NCBI GenBank assembly: GCA_023664865.1
Contig: JAMPEU010000003.1
Coordinates: forward strand, 1 to 64,000
From: Butyrivibrio sp.
GTDB taxonomy: Bacteria > Bacillota > Clostridia > Lachnospirales > Lachnospiraceae
DNA length: 64,000 bases
Direction of reading: 5' to 3'
Part shown: positions 26,860 through 33,657 of the stretch, piece after piece
Numbering within the stretch: the first letter of the stretch is position 1
Layout: the number at the start of each line of letters is the position of its first letter
Position numbers and translations under genes: made by a program
The notes under the pieces: model-generated
What the model saw: the letters and a program-made list of their open reading frames with translations, nothing else
What the model was told of the DNA's origin: nothing
Databases searched by the model: none

Positions 26860-28757
26860 TCGGGATTTACCTCCACATATTCCGGTGCAATCAGCCTTCC
26901 GTCAAAAAAATTAACAAAAATATAAGATTTCTTTTTCTTATTACTCTTCTGGATTGCTGCAATACATGGGTATCCATCGCGCGCCAGAATAAATTCCCCT
27001 GCCCGCACGGTTGTCTCAAAACCAAGTTCGTAAGTATCGCCAGCTTCTTTCAACTGGAAATTGGATAGGAATAAATATTTATTTAATAATATCGTAGCCC
27101 AATACATAAGCCCCCACACAATTGGCGCGATTTCATCATTCATAACGCCATGCGCAACAATCTTATTACGCAATATCTGTACCAAACTTATCAACCCCAA
27201 AAACGAAACGCTCTCACCGCTATAGTGAATATAAATGTAATCTTTCAGTTTATCTAAATATTTATGAATAGTGTAAGGAACCTCAAATTCCTTCTCCTTC
27301 AGCATCTGCTGGTGTTCTGGATAGACCGTTGACGCTTCTACCAGAAATTTTCCTAACGTCATGAAATTAGCATGCACTAATTCCCCTTCACTGATTATCT
27401 TTGTTTCCGACATTTGATAATAATAGATTGCCTGCAGGCGCAGCAGCAGCTCCCAATAATCCATCAATGCCATAACGGATCTGGAAGGATTCTGAAACAC
27501 GCAGGCGCTGTTATAAAAATCTTTCAACCATGAATTTTTTATGCTAATATCAGAGTCATCATCATTATCAATATACAATCTGAAACTATTCGGATCTTTA
27601 AAATAATCCAAACCATAAACCGGATTACGATCCAAATTATAGGTTAAATTATAATTTGTACTATTATTTATATTATTATTTAAACTGTTATTCGGATTAT
27701 TGTTTATATTATAGTTTATACTACTATTTGAACTGTTATTTATATTATGATTTAAATCATTATTCGAACTATTATTTATATTGTAATTCGGGCTATTATT
27801 TGAGTTATAATCTGAATTATTGGTTGAACTATAATTTAAACCATAACCTAAATCATCACCACAGACACAGCAAAGAAATTGATATGTTAAATCATCTAAT
27901 CGCTTTAACTCCGCATAATATATAAATTCCTGCCTTCGATATTTATCGGGCATAACTAATTCTTTTTGTATTGTAAGCATTCTTACATTTAAAACTACAA
28001 TTTTGTGCGAGCCATCATTACTGTTTTCCAGATACTCCGCATAGACTTTATCAAAAACTTTTTCTAAATCCTGCTGCGTAGTCACTTGTACCAAATAACA
28101 ACGCCGTGGGTTTGCCGCTATAAATTCCTGTTCACTTACTCCTTTGGGTATAACATGATACAATTCATCCTTAGTAATCAAATATGAACTGCGTATATCA
28201 CACCGGCTGCTGACAGATAACTCTGTTTGATTAAAAATTATCCATAACTCATTTTGATGCCGGAGATGTTTTAAGCTGAAAGGCTTCACTCCTTTTATTG
28301 GCGGCATATCCTCTGCCAGTAACGACGCTTCAAATATAAGAAAAGGCACTGCCACCAATGGGAATATTATTCCGGCAAGCCTGTCTATAAAGCGGAAATC
28401 CTTCCACCATATCTTTTCCCCCAAAAAGACAAGCAATGCAAAAAGAGATAATTCAACTGCACACCATCGCGCTGCCTTGACTTCCCCTACACCATAAGCG
28501 GTTTTCATAGAATGGTCAACGAGAAAAAATCTATCCGCTTGTTTCTTTAACCTCCTTAACCACAACATTCTATATATTGGCTTCATTATAGGTCTGCAAA
28601 GCAATATAAGAACAGACTGGCCGATAAAAAACATACACAATCTTATCTCAGTAGGAGTGTTCCTTAATAGAGCGTTAATTGTATACATGATTGTAAATAT
28701 TATATATATGCCATTAATTGTCTTATGCACAGTTTTAGCAGAATTATTTCCACTCAT
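26856..28757 (-). CDS. Membrane protein with C-terminal HEPN-like domain and Asn-rich insert
   Basis: 633 residues. About four hydrophobic segments in the first 165 residues are followed by a cytosolic region and an Asn/Ser/Tyr-rich low-complexity insert (about 305-380, units like NINNSSN; DNA 27620-27850). The C-terminal helical domain has RNKIVAHG: Arg530, Asn531 and His536 fit the R-x4-6-H signature of HEPN RNases. Exactly 104 residues follow from this Arg to the end, as in the neighbour at 28759, indicating homology of the tails. The start follows GGGGGG, with a one-base gap to the upstream gene. Confidence 0.65.
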   Translation of the reverse strand: MSGNNSAKTVHKTINGIYIIFTIMYTINALLRNTPTEIRLCMFFIGQSVLILLCRPIMKPIYRMLWLRRLKKQADRFFLVDHSMKTAYGVGEVKAARWCAVELSLFALLVFLGEKIWWKDFRFIDRLAGIIFPLVAVPFLIFEASLLAEDMPPIKGVKPFSLKHLRHQNELWIIFNQTELSVSSRCDIRSSYLITKDELYHVIPKGVSEQEFIAANPRRCYLVQVTTQQDLEKVFDKVYAEYLENSNDGSHKIVVLNVRMLTIQKELVMPDKYRRQEFIYYAELKRLDDLTYQFLCCVCGDDLGYGLNYSSTNNSDYNSNNSPNYNINNSSNNDLNHNINNSSNSSINYNINNNPNNSLNNNINNSTNYNLTYNLDRNPVYGLDYFKDPNSFRLYIDNDDDSDISIKNSWLKDFYNSACVFQNPSRSVMALMDYWELLLRLQAIYYYQMSETKIISEGELVHANFMTLGKFLVEASTVYPEHQQMLKEKEFEVPYTIHKYLDKLKDYIYIHYSGESVSFLGLISLVQILRNKIVAHGVMNDEIAPIVWGLMYWATILLNKYLFLSNFQLKEAGDTYELGFETTVRAGEFILARDGYPCIAAIQKSNKKKKSYIFVNFFDGRLIAPEYVEVNPE

Positions 28758-28758
28758 T

Positions 28759-30477
28759 TCAGATCCCCCCTTTATAATCTAACCGATATTCTACCCTGTC
28801 ATTAGAGCGGAAGGTTGCAAATTTATAGTCAAGATATTCGCTTATTTTATGCCCTTGTCCTATATATCCGGCAAGCAGGCAAAGCGAACGCCCATTTTCC
28901 GTATTATAATATGCAAGCGGTACCTGTTCCTTAGACTTATCAGTTTCTTCAAGCAGAAAAATCTCCTGTTTATAAAAAGCCCCTAACACGACGGCTGTCA
29001 ACTGCTTAACTGCATCCAATAATTCCTGTGACACGGAAAATGCCATGGTTCCATGCCCTACATATCGGTTGCGGAGCTGTGTGATAACCTGACAGAGTTC
29101 CGGATAATATATTATTTTCTTCCCACAGCTTTTACCATTTAACAAATCACTGACAAGGCGGTATGCCCTCACTGTTTCTGCATCTGTATATTTATAATTT
29201 TCATTTTCCTGATACTTTTCCCACAACCCTAAAGACGATTGAAAAGAGTCCTTTGCAAATAAATCATTGTAATTATCCGGATTATGCGATATTATCGCTA
29301 ACGCGCGATAATGCCAAGCATACTCTACAAGTTTCAACAGACGATAAAAACATTCCGTAGGATCTTTAATTTTATTAATCAGCAATATTTCCCCATCAAT
29401 ATATTCATATTTCATAATAGCCGGCAGACTCTTAGGATAAGCATGAATAAACATCCCCCTGTCAAAATATGGAATCTTAACCCATTCCGTACCGACAGCC
29501 ATAAAGTCTGCCGCTTTATTCATTTCCGCTTTTTTTTCATAGAATTTATGGACAGGGCGGCTCGTAATTTTCTCATACTGGTTAAGAGAATCCTCATGAA
29601 AATAAATTGCCACATCATTTCCTGCCGCAAAGGATTCATCAATCACGCTTGCTGTTTCCGCTCTGTCTATTAATACATCATCTGCAAATAAGATAAGCTT
29701 GCTGCGCCGGCTTTCTTCCTCCGGGAAAAAATCCCGATAGAGCCAATGCGGGCAGATTAACATATCTTTACTTTCCCAAAACATATCTAAAGTGTGCTTG
29801 CAGACCGTAGCAGAATTTGATTTTTCCAAAATGTCTTGGACTCCAAAATATGTAATAATTGTTGTATCATAATTACGCTTTAAAAATTTACCAATATCAT
29901 AATTATGCTTTAAAAGTATACCAAGCATCTCTGCAACCAGAGAAATACGCACGGCTGCAAAATCCTGCCTTAATAAATATGTACACACTTTCTTGTTTTG
30001 CCTCGACGCATCATTTATCCATGCCCTCATCCTTTTTCTCAAGCTGCCCAGAGTAAATATTGTCGTTATTGCGCCAAAGCATTCCAGCGCTATAATAATA
30101 ACGGTAGTCACACGAAAAATGTGATACCTCTGGGAAATCCACACATATATTGTTATTAAATTCAGCATTTCAAAAAGATAATTCCACAAATAATACCATA
30201 CCGCATTTTGCCTGTATATGCCATTCTCGCCGGTTTTAACGGGAAACAATTTCTCTTCCCCAATAGAATACAATGCTGCCAGCGCAAGGGAAAACAGGGC
30301 TGTTATGGGAAAATTTTTAATGATTACCCATATCCCGTCTTTTAACCCCAGTGTTCTCAGCCCAAGGACTGCTTCCGTTAGAAAGCTTACAACAACCCAC
30401 CAAACCAGCATAAAAAGAGTATAGTAAAAATAATTTCGGAAAAAAAAGCCGGTATTTTCTTTTATTTTACGTTTCAT
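28759..30477 (-). CDS. Membrane protein with C-terminal HEPN-like domain
   Basis: 572 residues. About four hydrophobic segments (to residue 130) are followed by a long cytosolic region and the C-terminal motif RNRYVGHG: Arg469, Asn470 and His475, of the HEPN R-x4-6-H type, with 104 residues from the Arg to the C-terminus. It heads a three-gene unit ending at 25276 that converges on the CHAT protease gene. HEPN domains are usually metal-independent RNases or RNA/NTP binders. Nuclease activity here is inference. The ribosome binding site (AAGGA, 13 bases upstream) is weak. Confidence 0.65.
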   Translation of the reverse strand: MKRKIKENTGFFFRNYFYYTLFMLVWWVVVSFLTEAVLGLRTLGLKDGIWVIIKNFPITALFSLALAALYSIGEEKLFPVKTGENGIYRQNAVWYYLWNYLFEMLNLITIYVWISQRYHIFRVTTVIIIALECFGAITTIFTLGSLRKRMRAWINDASRQNKKVCTYLLRQDFAAVRISLVAEMLGILLKHNYDIGKFLKRNYDTTIITYFGVQDILEKSNSATVCKHTLDMFWESKDMLICPHWLYRDFFPEEESRRSKLILFADDVLIDRAETASVIDESFAAGNDVAIYFHEDSLNQYEKITSRPVHKFYEKKAEMNKAADFMAVGTEWVKIPYFDRGMFIHAYPKSLPAIMKYEYIDGEILLINKIKDPTECFYRLLKLVEYAWHYRALAIISHNPDNYNDLFAKDSFQSSLGLWEKYQENENYKYTDAETVRAYRLVSDLLNGKSCGKKIIYYPELCQVITQLRNRYVGHGTMAFSVSQELLDAVKQLTAVVLGAFYKQEIFLLEETDKSKEQVPLAYYNTENGRSLCLLAGYIGQGHKISEYLDYKFATFRSNDRVEYRLDYKGGI

Positions 30478-30651
30478 TATTTAGCGTCCATCCTTTTTAA
30501 AACTCGTAATTAGTTACTTCTGCTATTACCTCCTGACGAAAGGCATTGCCGTCATACTGTCAGATTTGAAACTTACCGCCACATATATTATAATACATGA
30601 ACTAGCATAATACAAATGCAAATACAAAAACAAATGCAAAAAATAAATATA

Positions 30652-30692
30652 AAAAGTAACTGCATTCTTTAGTCGAGTGCAGTTACTTTTAA
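30652..30692 (-). terminator. Terminator of the truncated Rpn-like copy
   Basis: On the minus strand AAAAGTAACTGCA pairs with TGCAGTTACTTTTT across a 13-base loop, and the A/T runs make it usable in both directions. It lies directly after the stop at 30709 and before the promoter region of the HEPN membrane-protein unit. Confidence 0.75.
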
Positions 30693-30708
30693 TATCTGAA
30701 TCTCAAGC

Positions 30709-31350
30709 TCAATTTATTCCTGCCAGTTTAAGCTGCTCCTGTAAACTACGGATTTCCGCCGTCAGTTTGGCGTTCTTTTCCTTTTGTCTGGCAATCTCTG
30801 TTTCCTGTTTGCTTATTTTCGCCTCTTGTTTACTTATCTTCGCCTCGTATTTCGCCTCTTGCTTGCTTATCTTCGCCTCAAGTTCTTCCTTCATTTCCCT
30901 ATACTCATCACTAGGTAGCCTAATCAACCGTTCTGTCACATTATCGACCTCCATTTGCAATTCACCATGCTCCGCGAATATCCTCTTCGCTGCATGTCGG
31001 AGCAATCTTACATAGTCACGGCACTGCAGTTGTATAAGATTGCCTGCTGATACCTCTTCCTCTAAAATTAATATAACCTTCTCCAAATGCTCTGTCAATT
31101 CTTTTTTGGTGAATTTCTTGCGGTTTTTTTGTATACGGAAACGAAGTATTGTATAAGGCAGGAACAAGGTCAAATGCTTATTTCTGATCTCTTCCAGAGA
31201 ATAGTTCTGGATTTTGACGGTCGGAATCTGGTAGATATGCTCGCTGTTATCCTGAAACAATATGCGGCATTTAAGACGGTCGGGAATCCTGCTGTTTTTT
31301 GCAGGATAGATTACCACGGAATGTGGAAATCGCAGCGTAATCTCTCCACA
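30709..31350 (-). pseudogene. 5'-truncated Rpn-like gene
   Basis: The frame is about 85-90% alike by eye to the C-terminal 60% of the Rpn-like protein at 32353 (shared runs such as YPAKNSRIPD and YTILRF). It ends in the same coiled coil, here expanded with EAKISKQ repeats. The homology starts abruptly at the GEITL region (31350), so the PD-(D/E)XK core is missing. A GTG at 31317 could start a 202-residue product, but it has no good ribosome binding site. It lies directly behind the 52-residue gene at 31373. Confidence 0.7.
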
Positions 31351-31375
31351 AAATACGAATCTTATTGAAACGTTA
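31345..31375 (-). repeat. 27-base repeat at the truncation junction
   Basis: AACGTTTCAATAAGATTC plus flanking bases, shared with 32294-32320, where it follows the terminator of the full Rpn-like gene. Here it abuts the break in the truncated copy, so it marks a recombination junction. Confidence 0.6.
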
Positions 31376-31531
31376 AAAGAAAATTTTCAACTTTGCCACC
31401 TTTTCTCTGACTTCACCTTTATTTTGGTCTTTCATAGTTTCATAAATCTTTTCTATTTCCTTGTCTAATTCTTCTTCAGACATTTTCTTATATTCTTCAG
31501 GAATCTCCAGAATATCGTTTTCACATATCAT
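31373..31531 (-). CDS. 52-residue charged helical protein
   Basis: MICENDILEIPEEYKKMSEE begins a highly charged, probably helical product ending LKIFF. GGAGGTAACAGGGA precedes the ATG, and the start overlaps the repaired reading frame of the JAMM-like gene (stop at 31521-31523). This is the layout of a coupled small partner such as an antitoxin or immunity protein. The family is not recognised. Confidence 0.55.
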   Translation of the reverse strand: MICENDILEIPEEYKKMSEEELDKEIEKIYETMKDQNKGEVREKVAKLKIFF

Positions 31532-31588
31532 TCCCTGTTACCTCCTTTACCATAATATCGAACTTCGTGCTTAATTCCTTAAGAGCCT

Positions 31589-32149
31589 CTATCTGTGCTT
31601 CGCATTCATTATAGCCTTTTTCATATATTTTTCAACAAGCATCTTATAATAATCTTCCCATATTTCTTGATTTGAAACATATTTGAATATTTTTCCATCA
31701 TGGCAGACTACAATGCCAAGACCATAATGATTAATAAAATTGGAATTCAAATCATTGATACTGGGCGGATAACTATTCGGATGAGAATGCAGCGTAATCA
31801 GATTATCATACTTTTGTATTTTGGAATATATGCTGTTTGAATATACAATCTGTTCTTCTAAGCAACTCTCGGTTTCCTCCGCTATCACTGTCCGGTGCGC
31901 CGCGTCAATCCAGTACATATCCTCAAACTTTGTTCCCGACCTATGTTTCAACATCTTTTTCGATAGTTGAAATATGAGACGATTTAACTCAGGCGAATTG
32001 GAAATAGAATCAAATTTTCTGCGGTAACTACCACTGTTAATATATGTATGGTTTATCACTGTATCCTTGTTTCTGCCATACCTTTGCCCTTCATCCTCTG
32101 CCTGTGATAAAAAGCAATCTGCTTCAATCTCTCGATTCGCATCTCCCAT
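31589..32149 (-). CDS. JAMM/JAB-like metal-site protein, probably frameshifted at its end
   Basis: 186 residues. The middle has YRRKFDSI and LKHRSGTKFEDMYWID, and then HSHPNSYPPSINDLN, close to the JAMM metallopeptidase signature HxHP..S..D but with nine instead of ten residues between the second His and the Asp. This arrangement is known from phage head-protein tails and polymorphic toxins. At a run of five A (31617-31621) the frame turns into KAIMNAKHR-stop. With one more A it would continue KKGYNECEAQIEALKEL to a stop at 31521 and overlap the next gene. Transcription starts from a duplicated promoter at 32250-32278. Confidence 0.6.
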   Translation of the reverse strand: MGDANREIEADCFLSQAEDEGQRYGRNKDTVINHTYINSGSYRRKFDSISNSPELNRLIFQLSKKMLKHRSGTKFEDMYWIDAAHRTVIAEETESCLEEQIVYSNSIYSKIQKYDNLITLHSHPNSYPPSINDLNSNFINHYGLGIVVCHDGKIFKYVSNQEIWEDYYKMLVEKYMKKAIMNAKHR

Positions 32150-32170
32150 AAACTGCTTGGTCTCCTTTTC

Positions 32171-32292
32171 TTAAAACTGTGAAATATGGCGAAACGCCGG
32201 AATGTCATGGCTGCCATGAAAGCAGCCACAAATGATTTTCACTTAATTTAATATATCATCTATGATAGAGATTGTAAATAGATTTTTTCAAA
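32171..32292 (-). repeat. 122-base duplicated promoter/leader, copy 1
   Basis: Nearly identical (a few substitutions) to 33398-33519. It contains a promoter, an imperfect palindrome and a GTGGCTGC/GCAGCCAC hairpin in the transcribed leader, and it drives the JAMM-like gene. Confidence 0.8.
32250..32278 (-). promoter_or_regulatory. Promoter of JAMM-like gene
   Basis: On the minus strand TTTACA (32278-32273), a 17-base spacer and TATATT (32255-32250). The spacer is an imperfect palindrome (ATCTCTAT/ATAGATGAT), which suggests repressor binding between the two promoter boxes. The same arrangement precedes the Rpn-like gene. Confidence 0.6.
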
Positions 32293-32319
32293 CAGAATAC
32301 GAATCTTATTGAAACGTTA

Positions 32320-32349
32320 AAAATCCCCAGATAAAGCATCTGGGGATCA
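32320..32349 (-). terminator. Intrinsic terminator of full Rpn-like gene
   Basis: On the minus strand ATCCCCAGAT / ATCTGGGGAT with a 5-base loop is followed by TTTTT. It stands immediately after the stop of the gene at 32353. Confidence 0.85.
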
Positions 32350-32352
32350 ATT

Positions 32353-33327
32353 TCAATTTGTTCCTGCCAGTCTAAGTTGCTCCTGTAAACTACGGATTTC
32401 CGCCGTCAGTTTGACAATCTCCTCTTTTTGCCTAGTATTCTCCTTCTCTTGTTTGCTTATTTTCGCCTCGTATTTCGCCTCGAGTTTCGCCTCAAGTTTT
32501 TCCTGCCATTCCCTGAACTCATCACTAGGCAGCCTAATCAACCGTTCTGTCACATTATCAACCTCCATTTGCGATTCACCATGTTCCGCGAATATCCTCT
32601 TCGCCGCATGTCGGAGCAATCTTACATAGTCACGGCACTGCAGCTGTGTGAGATTGCCTGCTGATACTTCTTCCTCTAAAATTAATATAACCTTCTCCAA
32701 ATGCTCTGTCAATTCTTTTTTGGTGAATTTCTTTCGGTTTTTTTGTACACGGAAACGAAGTATTGTATAAGGTAGGAACAAGGTCAAATGTTTATCCCTG
32801 ATTTCTTCCAGAGAATAACTCTGGATTTTGACAGTCGGAATCTGATAGATATGCTCACTGTTATCCTGAAACAATATGCGGCACTTAAGATGGTCGGGAA
32901 TCCTGCTGTTTTTTGCGGGATAAATCACCACGGAATGGGGAAACTTAAGCGTTATTTCTCCAGTATCACCATCTATGTTTTTCGCATGGGTGATTGCGAA
33001 ATGCACGTCATAGGCAAACATACGGATTACCATTTCATGATCGTTCTCCATCTGACATTCCAGATGATAATAATCTGTGCCGCCTACCAGAAGCGCGATA
33101 TCCATAAAGGTAGAACCGGGAGGCTCTTCTGAATTTTCCCAAAGGGTAGAAGTCTCTGTCTTTAACAGCACAATGGAAGTTCCCTTCGGGTAATCTTTGC
33201 CGTAAACTTCTTTAAACAACGGAAATAGCTGCTCCGGCATGATGTCAACAATTGCCTTTAAAATCTCATCCCACAGTTTAGCGCCGTCATAAGCTGCGGT
33301 TTCTTTCTTAAGTGTTTTTTCTGACAT
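32353..33327 (-). CDS. Rpn-like PD-(D/E)XK nuclease (full copy)
   Basis: 324 residues from the ATG at 33327 (GAGGAGGATTTA upstream). The core is visible: MDIALLVGGTDYYHLECQ gives the Asp and Glu-x-Gln pattern of PD-(D/E)XK nucleases of the Rpn/transposase_31-like group. The C-terminus is a coiled coil (KLEAKLEAKYEAKISKQE). It is the parent of the truncated copy at 30709. Like the JAMM-like gene it is served by the duplicated promoter/leader, so the two are probably co-regulated. Confidence 0.75.
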   Translation of the reverse strand: MSEKTLKKETAAYDGAKLWDEILKAIVDIMPEQLFPLFKEVYGKDYPKGTSIVLLKTETSTLWENSEEPPGSTFMDIALLVGGTDYYHLECQMENDHEMVIRMFAYDVHFAITHAKNIDGDTGEITLKFPHSVVIYPAKNSRIPDHLKCRILFQDNSEHIYQIPTVKIQSYSLEEIRDKHLTLFLPYTILRFRVQKNRKKFTKKELTEHLEKVILILEEEVSAGNLTQLQCRDYVRLLRHAAKRIFAEHGESQMEVDNVTERLIRLPSDEFREWQEKLEAKLEAKYEAKISKQEKENTRQKEEIVKLTAEIRSLQEQLRLAGTN

Positions 33328-33397
33328 TAAATCCTCCTCTTTTTTCTGCTGCAATGGTTAAAACATTGCAAATACTAACAAGTTACTTTAAGTTGCC

Positions 33398-33519
33398 TTA
33401 AAACTGTGAAATGTGGCGAAACGCCGGAATGTCGTGGCTGCCATGAAAGCAGCCACAAATGATTTTCACTTAGTTTAATATATCATCTATGATAGAGATT
33501 GTAAATAGATTTTTTCAAA
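33398..33519 (-). repeat. 122-base duplicated promoter/leader, copy 2
   Basis: Near-identical to 32171-32292. The leader hairpin GTGGCTGC/GCAGCCAC and the palindromic promoter spacer are both preserved. It lies upstream of the full Rpn-like gene. Confidence 0.8.
33477..33505 (-). promoter_or_regulatory. Promoter of full Rpn-like gene
   Basis: TTTACA (33505-33500), a 17-base spacer with an imperfect palindrome, and TATATT (33482-33477) on the minus strand. Confidence 0.6.
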
Positions 33520-33550
33520 TCTAGAAAAAAATTTCAATGTCCGACTAAAT

Positions 33551-33617
33551 CTGCGCAATATCCTCATTTATATACCCGCCCATTTGCAGAGCCTTATTAT
33601 TGGGCGGGTATATTTAT
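33551..33617 (+). pseudogene. Remnant of a second CHAT gene 3' end
   Basis: CTGCGCAAT and then the coding sequence for TRPFAEPYYWAG match the end of the CHAT gene (25209-25273), in the same orientation and again tail-to-tail with the end of a minus-strand operon (here 33658). The rest of the gene is absent. The CCCGCCCA/TGGGCGGG repeat within it could now act as a terminator hairpin. Confidence 0.65.
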
Positions 33618-33657
33618 GCAACGCCGATTTATCCTTTACACAATTCAAATAATGTCT

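Noticed and set aside
27656..27925. Tyr/Leu-rich plus-strand frame
   Set aside because: Reverse complement of the Asn-rich insert of the HEPN membrane protein.
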